DNA of 64,000 nt from Cellulosimicrobium arenosum (GTDB lineage Bacteria; Actinomycetota; Actinomycetes; Actinomycetales; Cellulomonadaceae): the NCBI RefSeq assembly GCF_014837295.1, contig NZ_JACYHB010000012.1, forward strand, positions 62,001 to 126,000, in the 5' to 3' direction. The notes below the pieces were generated by a model. That model was not told the DNA's origin, searched no databases, and saw only the letters and a list, made by a program, of their open reading frames with translations. Positions within the stretch are counted from its first letter, which is position 1. Each line of letters starts with the position of its first letter. The position numbers and the translations under genes were made by a program. Below are positions 1 through 9,479 of the stretch, one piece after another.

Positions 1-114
1 GATCAGCGAGCGGGCGGTGGCCGACTCTTGCTGCCGACGCCGGTCCAGCTCGCGTTGCTGGACCTCGGCGGCCTCGGTGCGCTGCTGCCGCCACTCCTCG
101 TGGTGGGACGACAC
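1..114 (-). CDS. Unidentified protein, N-terminal 38 codons only (truncated by window edge)
   Basis: A GTG at 112-114 lies 5 nt beyond the stop of the DivIVA-like gene and opens a frame that stays open to base 1. It begins VSSHHEEWRQQRTEAAEVQQ and is strongly charged and Gln/Arg/Glu-rich, as expected of an amphipathic helix. The tight spacing suggests co-transcription and perhaps translational coupling with the upstream gene. There is no strong ribosome binding site, because the upstream sequence is the end of the preceding gene. I do not recognise the family from so short a piece. Confidence 0.55.
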   Translation of the reverse strand, partial: MSSHHEEWRQQRTEAAEVQQRELDRRRQQESATARSLI

Positions 115-119
115 GGTGC

Positions 120-1643
120 TCAGGTCCGGGCGCTCGCGTCGCCCTTGCTCGCGGCGACCGGAGCCTCCTGGTCCGCGGCGTCCTGCGCGTCGTCGTCCGG
201 CTCCTCGACCGGCTCCTCGGACTGCTTGTCGGACGCCTCGACCGTGCTGCCCGTGGACGTGCTCGTCGCGGGCGGGGCCGGCGGCGCAGGCACGGTCTGG
301 ACGGGAGTGGCCTCGTCCTCGGGTGCAGGGGCATCGGCGGTCTGCAGCATGGCGGCGCGGGCCTTCTGCGCCCGCGTGCCCGACGGCGCGGCGGTCGACT
401 CCTGCGTCTTCTCCTTGGCCGGTGCGTCCGGGTCACCCAGCAGTCCGCGCAGCTCGTCGAGGTAGGTGTTGATCGAGTCGTGCTGGCGCGTGAGGTCCTC
501 GAGCTGACGCTGCGCCTGGGCGCGCTGCTGCTCCGCCTCGATCGTCGCGTCGTTGACCGTCTGGTCCGCGAACTCGCGCGCCTCGGCCGTGACACGGTCG
601 GCGTTGCGACGCGCCGTGGCCATGAGCTCCTTGACGTACGCGTCCGACTCGGAGCGGACCTTCTCCGCCTGCTCGAGCGCGAGCGCGACGCGCTTCTCCG
701 CCTCGGCGGCGTGCTCCTCGGCCGTGGCGACGAGCTTCTCGGTGGCTGCCTTCGCGGCCCCGTGCCGCTCCGCGTTGTCCTGCTCCGCCTGCTCCCGGCG
801 ACGGACGACCTCGAGCTCGGCGTCGGCGAGCGCGGTCCGAGCCTGGTCTCGCAGCTCCTCCATCTCGGAGGTGACCGCATTCGCCGCCTCGGACGCCTGG
901 CGCTGCGCCTCGTCGACCTGGCGCTGCGCCTCGCGGCGCGCGTTCTCGAGCAGCTCCGCGGACTCGCGCTCGGCGCTCTCGCGCTGAGCCGCGGTCTCGG
1001 CGGCGACCCGCGCGCGCAGCTCCGCGGTCTCGCGCTCGGTACCGACCCGCAGCTCGGTCGTCTCGCGCTCGACCTGCGCCCGCAGCGTGCCGAGCTCGCG
1101 CTCGAGCGACGAGCGCCGCTCGCTCTCCTCGGTGGACAGGGCGCTCTGGATGCGAGCCGCCTCGCGCTCCGCGGACCCGACGAGCTCCTCGGCCCGCCGC
1201 TGCGCGCTGACGAGCGTGCCCTCGGCCTCGCTCGCCGTCGTCGAACGGATCTCCTCCGCCTCGTAGCGCGCGCTCGCCAGGAGCTCACCCACCTCGTTCT
1301 CCGCGCGCGAGCGGACCTGTCCGGCCGCGAGCTTTGCGCGCGCCATGCTGTCTGCCGCCTGGGAGTTGGCCTGGGACAGGATGTCTGCGGACTGCTCCTC
1401 CGCAGACCGCAGGAGCTGCTCCATGCGGGAGCCGAGCCCCGAGTAGGAGGGACGGTCCATCTCGCGCAGCTGGCGCCTGGTGTCCGAGAGCTCGGCCTCG
1501 AGCTGCATGGACCGGGCGTCCGAGCCCTCGAGCCGGTTGCGCGCCTCCTCGAGCGCCTTCTCCAGCCGAGCGAGCTGTGCCTCGACCTGGGCGCGGTCGT
1601 AGCCGCGCATGGTGATGGGGAAGAGCGTGCGCTCGTCGGACAC
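120..1643 (-). CDS. DivIVA-like coiled-coil protein
   Basis: This 507-residue protein starts with a DivIVA-type N-terminus (FPITMRGYDRAQVEAQLARL, about residues 8-27). About 350 residues of nearly uninterrupted Ala/Glu/Arg-rich heptads follow, and the tail after about residue 400 is low-complexity Pro/Ala/Thr/Asp. DivIVA/Wag31 proteins mark curved membrane at poles and septa and organise growth machinery; this one is much longer than the usual 160-300 residues, so a cytoskeletal or polarity scaffold role is likely but inferred. The start is GTG, chosen because GGAGG sits 8 nt upstream on this strand. A truncated gene follows 5 nt after the stop. The divergent neighbour encodes a membrane protein. 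Confidence 0.8.
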   Translation of the reverse strand: MSDERTLFPITMRGYDRAQVEAQLARLEKALEEARNRLEGSDARSMQLEAELSDTRRQLREMDRPSYSGLGSRMEQLLRSAEEQSADILSQANSQAADSMARAKLAAGQVRSRAENEVGELLASARYEAEEIRSTTASEAEGTLVSAQRRAEELVGSAEREAARIQSALSTEESERRSSLERELGTLRAQVERETTELRVGTERETAELRARVAAETAAQRESAERESAELLENARREAQRQVDEAQRQASEAANAVTSEMEELRDQARTALADAELEVVRRREQAEQDNAERHGAAKAATEKLVATAEEHAAEAEKRVALALEQAEKVRSESDAYVKELMATARRNADRVTAEAREFADQTVNDATIEAEQQRAQAQRQLEDLTRQHDSINTYLDELRGLLGDPDAPAKEKTQESTAAPSGTRAQKARAAMLQTADAPAPEDEATPVQTVPAPPAPPATSTSTGSTVEASDKQSEEPVEEPDDDAQDAADQEAPVAASKGDASART

Positions 1644-1984
1644 GTGGATGACCTCCGGTGCTGTGGGACGTGGGGCGAGCGCGCTGGCGGCGGCTCGTGG
1701 TCGCTGGTCCGGGGGTGCCGGTGGGTGACACGACCCCCCGGTGGGTCTCGGTCCAGGATACGGTGCGAGACGTGTCCTGAATACCCGCTAGGTACCGAGT
1801 CGGCCACGGCGCCGACGGTCGCGTCGTGCCTGGTACGGCAGGGCTCACGGCCCTGTCGGCGGGCCTGGTCGTGGCTCGGTGGGACGAGAACGCGCGTGTT
1901 CCGTGAACGGTTCGTGAGGATCGTCGCTGCTCGGCGCACGTGTGCTGGACCGGCGCGTCCGCACCTATTCTGGGAGGTCGATCG
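1644..1984. promoter_or_regulatory. Divergent intergenic region, 341 bp
   Basis: No gene was found here. It separates the DivIVA-like gene (left, minus) from the membrane-protein gene (right, plus). Candidate -10 boxes are TATTCT at 1966-1971 for the rightward gene, followed by GGGAGG at 1972-1977 and the ATG at 1985, and TATCCT read leftward at 1760-1755. No convincing -35 hexamers accompany them. A small interrupted palindrome (GAACGGTTC) lies near 1907 and may be chance. Confidence 0.35.
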
Positions 1985-3268
1985 ATGAAGGGAAGTTCGG
2001 TGCTGCAACGAATCATCGCCGCCGTCCTGCTCGTTGCGGGGCTCGTGGGCGTCGGCCTCGGCGTCGCGTCGGCCACGGTGTGGCGCGACAGCGACACCGT
2101 CGTGGCGACGACGTCCTACGCCGGTGACGGCACGATGCTCGTGACGGAGCCCGGCGTGCTGGACCTCGTGGACGACGACGTGACGATCCGCGCGACCACG
2201 CCGGACGACCAGGTGGTCACGCTCGTGGTCGGCCGCGACGTCGACGTCGCGGGCTGGGTGGGCGACGATCCTCACGGCGTCGTCGACGGCCTCGCCGACT
2301 GGGACGCGCTGTCCACGGCTCCCTTCGTGCCTGAGCCCGAGCAGGACCCGTCCGCGGACGAGTCACCCGGGACCGACGAGAGCCCGAGCGAGGACGCGAC
2401 GGACGACTCCGCCGCGGACGCGACGGACGACTCCGCGGCTGACGCGGCGGACGAGACCACCGAGGACCCGGCCGACGACGCGTCGAGCGAGTCCTCGGAG
2501 GACGGCACCGAGGCGCCCGCCGCCGGCGTGGACCCGGCCGGTTCCGACATGTGGCTCGCCGAGGCGACGGGTGAGGGCTCGGCGACGCTGCGCTGGTCCG
2601 ACCAGCCCGGACGCTGGCGTGTGCTCGCGGCCGGGGTGGGCGAGGGCGCGACGGCACCGACCCTCGAGCTGTCGTGGCCCCGCGAGGTCTCCACCCCGTG
2701 GCTGTGGCCGGGCGTCATCGGTGGGGCCGTGCTCATCCTGCTCGGTCTGTTCGTCGGCATGACCGGGCTGCGCTCCGGGCGGCGCAAGACGTCGGGCCGG
2801 CGCGGTACGACCGCGGCGACCCCCGTCGTGGCGGGACCGGGAGATCAGGGCTCCGACGGGCCCGGCGCTGCGTCGTCGGGCACGGACGAGCCGGGCTCGG
2901 CCACCTCGACCCCGGTCCCGGGTCGGTCGTCCTCCGGGGACGTCCCCCCGACGGTGACCCGGCGCGAGCTGCGTGAACGGGACGAGGCCGAGCGGCTCGC
3001 CGCCCAGCAGGCGCGCGGCCAGCGGCCGCGCCGTGCCTGGCTCACCGGTCAGATCCCGATCGTGTCCAAGGACCGCCGGCCGAGGACGGCCGCGCAGCCC
3101 GTGGTCGAGCCGGTCGTGCCCGAACCGCAGGACAACGGGACGACCCGCGCGGACGCGTGGCGGCGGACCTGGGGCTTCGCCCCGACGCCGGGCCCCGCCC
3201 CGACGGACGAGCCGACGACGAGCGGCCCCGACGAGACGACGGACGACACGAAGGACGGCACGCCATGA
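1985..3268 (+). CDS. Two-TM membrane protein with acidic extracytoplasmic linker (function unknown)
   Basis: The protein has 427 residues. A first membrane helix spans about residues 8-31 and a second about 238-260. The segment between them is a presumably external domain containing a highly acidic Ser/Asp/Glu stretch (about 115-180) with near-perfect repeats of DATDDSAADA. The C-terminal third is a cytoplasmic, Pro/Arg/Thr-rich low-complexity tail. The start is the ATG at 1985, preceded by GGGAGG at 7 nt; the frame is open further upstream but without a ribosome site. Its stop overlaps the start of the next gene (ATGA), so the two are an operon. I do not recognise a family. Confidence 0.75.
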   Translation: MKGSSVLQRIIAAVLLVAGLVGVGLGVASATVWRDSDTVVATTSYAGDGTMLVTEPGVLDLVDDDVTIRATTPDDQVVTLVVGRDVDVAGWVGDDPHGVVDGLADWDALSTAPFVPEPEQDPSADESPGTDESPSEDATDDSAADATDDSAADAADETTEDPADDASSESSEDGTEAPAAGVDPAGSDMWLAEATGEGSATLRWSDQPGRWRVLAAGVGEGATAPTLELSWPREVSTPWLWPGVIGGAVLILLGLFVGMTGLRSGRRKTSGRRGTTAATPVVAGPGDQGSDGPGAASSGTDEPGSATSTPVPGRSSSGDVPPTVTRRELRERDEAERLAAQQARGQRPRRAWLTGQIPIVSKDRRPRTAAQPVVEPVVPEPQDNGTTRADAWRRTWGFAPTPGPAPTDEPTTSGPDETTDDTKDGTP

Positions 3269-4296
3269 CGCTCACCCGACACGCGCACCCGTCGAGCCGG
3301 TCGCCGCGCGGCCTGCTCCGCGTCAGCGCGCTCGCCGCAGGCGCCGCGCTGCTCGCAGGGTGCGCCGCGCCCCTGCCCACGCCCGACCCGGAGGGCGAGC
3401 CGGACCCGGCCCCGCCAGTGCTGACGGAGGCCCAGGAGGCAGAGGTGCTGACCGCCGTCGGCACGGCGCTGGAGGAGGCCGACGCCGAGACCGACCCGGA
3501 GCTGCTGGAAGGACGCGTCACCGGTCCTGCTCTGCGGATCCGGACGAGCCAGCTCGAGGTCGCCGCGAAGCGCAAGAAGGCGGACCTCGTCACGGAGCTG
3601 CCCACCGACGTCCAGGGGGTGGTGGTCCCGACCACCCAGACCTGGCCGCGCACGTCCTACGCGGTGAGCGAGCAGCCGGAGAACCTGCAGTCGCCGCGGT
3701 TGATCGCGCTCGACCAGGACTCGGCGCGCGACCAGTACGAGCTGTGGGGCTGGGTCCAGCTGCTGCCGGGCATCGAGATGCCGAGCTTCGCCGACCCCGC
3801 GCTCGGCTCCGAGGCGGTGGCCGCTGACGACGACTCCCTCCTGGTCACTCCGCAGGACGCCGTCGCGCAGTACGTGGACGTCCTCAACCTCGCGTCGAAG
3901 TCGGACTACGCCGACACCTTCGAGGACGACCCGTTCCGCACGTTCCTCGCGAGCGAGGCGAAGCGCCAGGGCAAGGCGCTGAAGGCCGCCGACGGCAAGC
4001 GCAGCATGTCGTTCGAGACGCTGGACGAGCCCGTGCACGCCGTCCGGACCGCCGACGGCGGTGCCATGGTCATGTCGTCGCTCACCTCGTTGGAGACGCT
4101 GCGGGTCGAGGAGGGCGGCAAGGTCAGCCCTGCGACCGAGACGCAGAAGTCGTTGTTCGGCGACGCCGATCCCACCAACGCGCTCAAGATCCGCTACGAC
4201 GATCTCGTCGCGCTGTACGTCCCGCCGGCCGAGTCCGACGAGCAGGTGCGCCTGCTGGGGTACACCCACGTCGCGACGGCCGCACGCACCGACTGA
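3265..4296 (+). CDS. Secreted lipoprotein of unknown function
   Basis: The protein has 343 residues. It has an arginine-containing signal peptide, a hydrophobic core and a lipobox LLAGC with the lipidated Cys at residue 33, then a short Pro/Asp/Glu-rich spacer. The mature part is mixed alpha/beta and soluble-looking, without a motif I can name. The start ATG overlaps the stop of the preceding membrane-protein gene by 4 nt, so the two are very likely co-translated and may act together at the outer face of the membrane. The next gene has its own promoter. Confidence 0.75.
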   Translation: MTLTRHAHPSSRSPRGLLRVSALAAGAALLAGCAAPLPTPDPEGEPDPAPPVLTEAQEAEVLTAVGTALEEADAETDPELLEGRVTGPALRIRTSQLEVAAKRKKADLVTELPTDVQGVVVPTTQTWPRTSYAVSEQPENLQSPRLIALDQDSARDQYELWGWVQLLPGIEMPSFADPALGSEAVAADDDSLLVTPQDAVAQYVDVLNLASKSDYADTFEDDPFRTFLASEAKRQGKALKAADGKRSMSFETLDEPVHAVRTADGGAMVMSSLTSLETLRVEEGGKVSPATETQKSLFGDADPTNALKIRYDDLVALYVPPAESDEQVRLLGYTHVATAARTD

Positions 4297-4303
4297 CCCT
4301 CCG

Positions 4304-4309
4304 TAGGAT
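4304..4309 (+). promoter_or_regulatory. -10 box of a leaderless promoter (TAGGAT)
   Basis: TAGGAT fits the actinobacterial TANNNT -10 consensus and ends 6 nt before the ATG at 4316. That spacing puts the transcription start at or next to the start codon. No Shine-Dalgarno sequence is present, which supports leaderless expression of the thioredoxin/TPR gene. Confidence 0.55.
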
Positions 4310-4315
4310 TGACCC

Positions 4316-5266
4316 ATGAGCGAACCCACGCAGCAGCCCACGTTCGACGTGCGCGGAGCGGTCGACCTGTCCGCGCTCAACCGGCCGCAGGCGCCGCCCC
4401 CCGGTGCGGACGGGGGCGCGCCCGCCGCGGGCGGCTACGTCGTCGACGTGACCGAGGAGACGTTCCCCCAGGTCGTCCAGGACTCGTCGACCTACCCCGT
4501 GGTGGTCCTCCTGTGGATCCCGACCGACCAGGCCAACGCCCAGCTCGGCACCGACCTGGGCACCCTCGCCGACGAGTACGCGGGCAGGTTCCTGCTCGCC
4601 CGCGTCGACGCGCAGGCCTACCCCCAGGTCGCCGCGGCGTTCCAGGTGCAGGGTGTGCCGACGGTCGTCGCCGTCCTGCAGGGTCAGCCCGTGCCGCTGT
4701 TCCAGGGCGCGGCGCCGGTCGAGCAGATGCGCGAGGTGCTCGACCAGGTGCTGCAGGCCGCGGAGTCGAACGGGGTCAGCGGACGTGCGCCCGCGCAGGG
4801 CGGCGACGTCGACGAGGCCCCGGCAGCGCCGGAGCCGGAGCCGGAGCCCGAGCTTCCGCCGCTGCACCAGGAGGCGTACGACGCCATCGAGAACGACGAC
4901 CTGGACTCCGCGGTCGCCGCGTACGAGAAGGCGATCAAGCAGGACCCGAAGGACGCGCTCGCCGTCGCGGGCCTCGCCCAGGTGAAGCTGCTCCGGCGCA
5001 CGCGCGACGCGGACCTGGCGGCGGTGCGGTCGGCGGCCGCAGACGCGCCCACCGACGTCGACGCCCAGCTCGCGGTGGCCGACCTCGACATGCTCGGCGG
5101 CAAGGTCGAGGACTCGCTCGCCCGCCTGCTCGACCTCTTGCCGGGTGCCGATGCCGACGGCAAGGAAGCGCTGCGCGTCCGGCTGCTCGACTACTTCGAG
5201 ATCGTCGGCCCGACCGACCCGCGCATCGGCAAGGCCCGCCAGCGTCTGGCCATCAGCCTCTACTGA
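4316..5266 (+). CDS. Thioredoxin-like/TPR protein, YbbN (CnoX) family
   Basis: The protein has 316 residues. Residues about 40-150 form a thioredoxin fold: a core beta strand PVVVLLWIP, then a helix, then the cis-Pro strand GVPTVVAVLQGQP. The active-site CxxC is absent, the usual WCGPC being WIPTD, so it cannot act as a dithiol oxidoreductase. Residues about 180-316 are TPR-like helices (EAYDAIENDDLDSAVAAYEK and following repeats). This architecture is that of YbbN/CnoX co-chaperones, which hold chlorine- or heat-stressed proteins for the chaperones. A TPR-thioredoxin fusion lacking cysteines is common in Actinobacteria. It appears monocistronic and leaderless, and a strong hairpin follows it. 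Confidence 0.85.
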   Translation: MSEPTQQPTFDVRGAVDLSALNRPQAPPPGADGGAPAAGGYVVDVTEETFPQVVQDSSTYPVVVLLWIPTDQANAQLGTDLGTLADEYAGRFLLARVDAQAYPQVAAAFQVQGVPTVVAVLQGQPVPLFQGAAPVEQMREVLDQVLQAAESNGVSGRAPAQGGDVDEAPAAPEPEPEPELPPLHQEAYDAIENDDLDSAVAAYEKAIKQDPKDALAVAGLAQVKLLRRTRDADLAAVRSAAADAPTDVDAQLAVADLDMLGGKVEDSLARLLDLLPGADADGKEALRVRLLDYFEIVGPTDPRIGKARQRLAISLY

Positions 5267-5307
5267 CCTCCACCTGGGCCGGCGGCACGACACCCCGGAC
5301 CGGGACG

Positions 5308-5339
5308 GGCGGGTGGGGTGCGCCCGCACCCCACCCGTC
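5308..5339. terminator. Bidirectional hairpin terminator
   Basis: A perfect 13-bp inverted repeat (CGGGTGGGGTGCG at 5310-5322 with its complement at 5325-5337) lies between the converging thioredoxin/TPR gene and glgB. There is no U-tract, which is usual in GC-rich actinomycetes. Confidence 0.7.
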
Positions 5340-5368
5340 GGACCTGGCCCGGCCGCGACTCCCGGCTG

Positions 5369-7609
5369 TCAGCCGTGCGAGGTCGGCACGAGGAACAACG
5401 CCGCGAGCGGCGGCACGCGCAGCTCGACGGAGTGCGCGCGCCCGTTCCACGGCACCGGCTGCGCCTCGACCCCACCCAGGTTCCCGACGCCCGACCCGCC
5501 GTAGACCTCGGCGTCCGTGTTGAGCGCCTCCTGCCACGTGCCGCCGCCGGGCAGGGCGAGCCGGAACCCCTCGTGGGGCGTCCCGGCGAAGTTCACGACG
5601 ACGGCCACCTGGCTGCCGTCCCGCGCCCGGCGCACGTAGGCGAGGAGGTTGTGGTCGGCGGCGTCGGCGTCGAGCCACTCGAACCCCGCAGGGTCGTGGT
5701 CGAGCTCCCACATCGCGGGGGTGTCGCGGTAGAAGGCGTTGAGGTCCCGCACGACTCGCTGGACACCGGCCCGCCCGGGGTCGGCCGAGAGACCGTCCCA
5801 GTCGAGCGAGCGGCCCTCGTTCCACTCGGTGTGCTGGCCGATCTCGCTGCCCATGAACAGCAGCTGCTTGCCGGGGTGCGACCACTGGTAGGCGAGGAAT
5901 GCCCGCACGCCGGCCCGCTTCTGCCAGTCGTCGCCGGGCATCTTGCCGTAGAGCGAGCCCTTGCCGTGCACGACCTCGTCGTGGCTGATGGGCAGGACGA
6001 ACTGCTCCGAGTACGCGTAGACCATCGAGAACGTGATCTCGTGGTGGTGGTAGCGCCGGTTGATGGGCTCCTCCGCCATGTAGCGCAACGAGTCGTTCAT
6101 CCAGCCCATGTTCCACTTGAGCCCGAACCCGAGGCCGTCCGCGGACGTGGGCCTCGTGACGCCGGGCCACGCGGTCGACTCCTCGGCGATCATCATCACG
6201 CCCGGCGTGCGGCGGTACGCGGTCGCGTTCGCCTCCTGGAGGAACGAGATCGCCTCGAGGTTCTCGCGACCGCCGTGCACGTTGGGGTGCCACTGCCCCG
6301 GGTTGCGCGAGTAGTCGAGGTAGAGCATCGAGGCGACGGCGTCGACGCGCAGGGCGTCGACGTGGAACTCCTCGAACCAGTAGGTCGCGTTGGCCACGAG
6401 GAAGTTGCGCACCTCGTTGCGGCCGAAGTCGAACACGTACGTGCCCCAGTCGGGCTGCTCGCCACGCAACGGGTCGGCGTGCTCGTAGAGCGGAGTCCCG
6501 TCGAACCGTGCGAGAGCCCACTCGTCGCGGGGGAAGTGCGCGGGGACCCAGTCGACGATCACGCCGATGCCGGCCGAGTGCAGCGCGTCCACGAGGTGGC
6601 GGAAGTCGTCCGGGTGGCCGAACCGTGACGTCGGTGCGTAGTAGCCGGAGACCTGGTAGCCCCACGACCCGCCGAACGGGTGCTCGGCCACGGGCATGAG
6701 CTCGACGTGCGTGAAGCCCTGCTCCACGACGTAGGCGGTGAGCTGGTCGGCGAGGTCGCGGTAGGACAGCCCTTGCCGCCAGGATCCGAGGTGCACCTCG
6801 TACACGCTCAGCGGACCGTTGTGCGGGTCGCGCTGCTCACGCTCGGCGAGCCACGCGTCGTCGGACCACGAGTAGTCCGACTCGACGACGACGCTCGCCG
6901 TGGCGGGGGGAGTCTCCGCGCTCTTGGCGAGCGGGTCGGCCTTCTGGCGCCACGAGCCGTCGGGCCCGAGGATCTCGAACTTGTAGCGGTCGCCGCCCTG
7001 CACGCCGGGCACGAACAGCTCCCACACGCCGGTCGAGCCGAGCGAGCGCATGGGATGGGTGGAGCCCCACCCGTTGAAGTCACCGATGACGCGCACGGCG
7101 CGCGCGTTGGGCGCCCACACGGCGAACCCGGTGCCCGTCGTCGCGCCGAGGACGCTGGGGAACGTGCGTACGTTGGCGCCGAGCACGGTCCAGAGCTGCT
7201 CGTGGCGCCCCTCGCGGATGAGGTGCTGGTCCACCTCGCCCACCGTGGGCAGGAAGCGGTACGGGTCGTCCGACGTCGTGACGTGGTCTCCGTAGCGTGC
7301 GCGGACCCGGTAGTCCGGCGCGTGCCGGACGGTGTCGCCAGCGCCGTCGTCCTGGACCGGGACGGGTACGACGGCGACCCACACGCCGTCCTGCTCGTGC
7401 GTCGCCGGGTGGTCCCCGTCGATCGTCACGACGACGACCTCGTCCGCCAACGGCCGCAGGACGCGCACGACGGCGCGGGGGTCGTCGGCGTCGGGGGCGA
7501 GGTGCGGGCCGAGGACGGCGTGCGGGTCGAACGTGCGACCGCTCGCTGCGGCGGCGAGCGCCTCGGGCGGTACGACGACGGGCGGGGGGGAGAGCGAGGA
7601 GCCGGTCAT
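5369..7609 (-). CDS. glgB: 1,4-alpha-glucan branching enzyme GlgB (GH13)
   Basis: The protein has 746 residues, normal for actinobacterial GlgB. It cuts alpha-1,4 chains of glycogen and rejoins them as alpha-1,6 branches in the cytoplasm. The N-terminal CBM48 region (about 1-240) includes the conserved stretch [20 protein letters not shown]. The GH13 barrel follows, with DWVPAHFP, the nucleophile Asp423 in LRVDAVASM, the acid/base Glu476 in MIAEEST, and the transition-state stabiliser in [10 protein letters not shown] beta-sandwich domain ends the protein. It is transcribed alone here but belongs to the glucan set at 26-42 kb. No clear ribosome site precedes the ATG. Confidence 0.96.
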   Translation of the reverse strand: MTGSSLSPPPVVVPPEALAAAASGRTFDPHAVLGPHLAPDADDPRAVVRVLRPLADEVVVVTIDGDHPATHEQDGVWVAVVPVPVQDDGAGDTVRHAPDYRVRARYGDHVTTSDDPYRFLPTVGEVDQHLIREGRHEQLWTVLGANVRTFPSVLGATTGTGFAVWAPNARAVRVIGDFNGWGSTHPMRSLGSTGVWELFVPGVQGGDRYKFEILGPDGSWRQKADPLAKSAETPPATASVVVESDYSWSDDAWLAEREQRDPHNGPLSVYEVHLGSWRQGLSYRDLADQLTAYVVEQGFTHVELMPVAEHPFGGSWGYQVSGYYAPTSRFGHPDDFRHLVDALHSAGIGVIVDWVPAHFPRDEWALARFDGTPLYEHADPLRGEQPDWGTYVFDFGRNEVRNFLVANATYWFEEFHVDALRVDAVASMLYLDYSRNPGQWHPNVHGGRENLEAISFLQEANATAYRRTPGVMMIAEESTAWPGVTRPTSADGLGFGLKWNMGWMNDSLRYMAEEPINRRYHHHEITFSMVYAYSEQFVLPISHDEVVHGKGSLYGKMPGDDWQKRAGVRAFLAYQWSHPGKQLLFMGSEIGQHTEWNEGRSLDWDGLSADPGRAGVQRVVRDLNAFYRDTPAMWELDHDPAGFEWLDADAADHNLLAYVRRARDGSQVAVVVNFAGTPHEGFRLALPGGGTWQEALNTDAEVYGGSGVGNLGGVEAQPVPWNGRAHSVELRVPPLAALFLVPTSHG

Positions 7610-7655
7610 GGCTCAACCATTCCACGTCCGCGTGTCGCGCACATGACGACGAGCG

Positions 7656-7694
7656 CGTCGGACGGCCGCGAGGGGCGCTCGCAGCCGTCCGACG
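7656..7694 (-). terminator. Hairpin terminator after the GH26 mannanase gene
   Basis: CGTCGGACGGC at 7656-7666 pairs perfectly with 7684-7694 across a 17-nt loop. It lies between the stop of the upstream mannanase gene and the start of glgB on the same strand, which argues that they are separate transcripts. A second small stem (CGCCTG/CAGGCG, 7711-7727) overlaps the mannanase stop codon. Confidence 0.6.
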
Positions 7695-7720
7695 AGCCGG
7701 TCCAGGGGACCGCCTGCCGA

Positions 7721-9259
7721 TCAGGCGGGCAGGGACCAGCGCTGGTTGGCGTTGCCGCTGCAGTCCCAGACCTGCAGGCGGGCCCCGTCCGCCGTCGACC
7801 GGCCGGTGACGTCGAGGCACCGACCCGACTGCGGGTTGCGCAACGTCTGCGTGGCAGACGAGTGCACCCACTGCTGGGCTCCGGAACCGTTGCAGGCCCA
7901 GAGCTGGACCCGGGTGCCGTTGGCCGTGCCCTGGCCGGTGACGTCGAGGCACTTGTCCGCGTTCGGGTTGCGGATGCTGCCGTCGGTGCGCACCTCCCAC
8001 GTCTGCGCGACCCCGGGCGAGCACGTGTACAGCTGCACCGCGGTCCCGTTCGCCGTGCCCGACGCCGCGACGTCGACGCACTTTCCCGCGAGCCCGGTGA
8101 TCGGCCCGGTCCGGTCCGTCGGACCGGGCGACGGGGTCGTCGGTGTCCCGTCCCCGAGCTGCACCTCGCCCTGGTTGAGCACGCGGGGGTGGAAGTACGC
8201 GGACTGGATCTCCGCGTTCGAGTTGTTCCCGCGCAGCTGCTCCGACCACACCATGAAGTAGCTCCAGCGCGGCTGGCTCGTCAGGAGCGAGTCGTTCGGG
8301 ACCTTGCCCATCTCGGCGAGCGCGATCGGCTTGCCTGCGGCGATCGACTGGATCTGCTGGTAGTCGCCCTGGCTGGGGTGGTTCTTGTACCAGACGTCGA
8401 GGCTCACGACGTCGACGTACGAGCTCCCGGGGTAGTAGCCGGCCCAGCTCGCGTTCGGGTTGTCCTGGACGTTCCACACCCAGACGAGGTTGTCGAGGCC
8501 CTGAGAGTCGAAGTAGTCCTTCATCTGCTGGTAGATCTTGGCGCCACCGTTGGTGCCGGGGCGCCCGCCCCACCAGTTCCACGTCTCGTTCATCTCGTGG
8601 AAGGGGCGCCACAGGACCGGGACGCCCGCGTCCTTGAGCTGACGCAGGTACGGCACGACCTCGGCCATCCGGGCGCGCCACGTCTGGTTCAGCGAGGTGC
8701 CGCCGGTGACGACCTGGTCGAACTGGGCCTGGCTGATCTGCGTCTTGACGCCGCCCTCGAACTCGCACGTGGAGGGGCCGGTGGGGGAGCAGGCGTGCCA
8801 GGTGAGGGCGACGAGCGAGCCGTTCGCCCACTCGGCCTTCGCCTGGTCGACGACGCGCTGCCGGTTCGCCGCGTCCTGGCCGCGGAACATCAGGTCGCCA
8901 CCCCACAGCCCGGGGTACTGGCCCGTGATGTCGTGGACCTGCTGCGTGTACTGGCCGGGCTGGTCCGCAGGTTCCTTGTTGTGCTGCCCGGAGACGACCG
9001 ACGTCCCGGTGATGGAGCGCAGGTAGTCGATCACGGCCTGCTTGTCCCGGGCGGGGAAGGCCTGGGCGGACGGCGCGGTCACCGGGGACAGCGACGTGAC
9101 GATCAGGGCCGTGAGCCCGGCGGCGAGCGCCACGACGAGGGTGCGCCGGGTTCGGGTCGTGGGCACTGCGCGGGCCGGTCCGCCGGCTGCTCGTCCGCTC
9201 GTGGTCATCGTCGACGGGCCCGCCGACGGTATCGGAGCTGCTGGGTCGTGGTGTCTCAT
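7721..9259 (-). CDS. Secreted GH26 beta-mannanase with C-terminal ricin-type CBM13
   Basis: The protein has 512 residues. It has an unusually long basic n-region, then a hydrophobic core (about 40-60) and a likely cleavage after SAQA at 67. The GH26 domain spans about 70-365, with the acid/base Glu222 in WRPFHEMNETWNWWGG and the nucleophile Glu316 in PIALAEMG. The family hydrolyses internal beta-1,4-mannosidic bonds. After a Pro/Thr linker, about 386-512 is a beta-trefoil CBM13 with three repeats, each with a Cys-Leu/Val-Asp-Val start and a Q-x-W-like end. The start is the ATG with GGAGGA 4 nt upstream; the frame extends much further upstream without signals. It is divergent from the GH5 mannanase gene across a promoter region with two operator-like palindromes. 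Confidence 0.93.
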   Translation of the reverse strand: MRHHDPAAPIPSAGPSTMTTSGRAAGGPARAVPTTRTRRTLVVALAAGLTALIVTSLSPVTAPSAQAFPARDKQAVIDYLRSITGTSVVSGQHNKEPADQPGQYTQQVHDITGQYPGLWGGDLMFRGQDAANRQRVVDQAKAEWANGSLVALTWHACSPTGPSTCEFEGGVKTQISQAQFDQVVTGGTSLNQTWRARMAEVVPYLRQLKDAGVPVLWRPFHEMNETWNWWGGRPGTNGGAKIYQQMKDYFDSQGLDNLVWVWNVQDNPNASWAGYYPGSSYVDVVSLDVWYKNHPSQGDYQQIQSIAAGKPIALAEMGKVPNDSLLTSQPRWSYFMVWSEQLRGNNSNAEIQSAYFHPRVLNQGEVQLGDGTPTTPSPGPTDRTGPITGLAGKCVDVAASGTANGTAVQLYTCSPGVAQTWEVRTDGSIRNPNADKCLDVTGQGTANGTRVQLWACNGSGAQQWVHSSATQTLRNPQSGRCLDVTGRSTADGARLQVWDCSGNANQRWSLPA

Positions 9260-9339
9260 GCGTCCTCCGCGTCGTTGCGTGAGTGGTGCCTGACGCGGCC
9301 ACGGTAGTCCTTCCCGAGCTAACGTGTCTACCGTTGTCA

Positions 9340-9351
9340 TGAACCGCTTAA
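9340..9351. promoter_or_regulatory. LacI-type operator candidate (TGAACCGCTTAA)
   Basis: This 12-bp near-palindrome differs by one central base from the TGAAGCGCTTAA site in the importer promoter. It lies 81 bp upstream of the GH26 mannanase start, in the shared divergent region. It probably links that gene to the same LacI regulator as the importer. Confidence 0.45.
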
Positions 9352-9394
9352 CATGTTGCAAACAATTGATCGGGTCGATCTGGTACCTCATCTG

Positions 9395-9432
9395 TGACAG
9401 CGTTGACAAGCGGCACGTCCGCGATCTACGGT
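9395..9432 (+). promoter_or_regulatory. GH5 mannanase promoter with overlapping operator
   Basis: A consensus -35 TTGACA (9403-9408) is followed after 18 bp by TACGGT (9427-9432). The -35 box is the right half of the palindrome TGACAGCGTTGACA (9395-9408). The same palindrome, with one base changed, sits at the -35 of the GH26-esterase gene at 17331-17344, also with an 18-bp spacer. A repressor bound here would directly block RNA polymerase. Confidence 0.65.
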
Positions 9433-9479
9433 CACGGTGCGCCGTCCGGCGGCGCACCACCGACGCGAAGGAGCGGACG

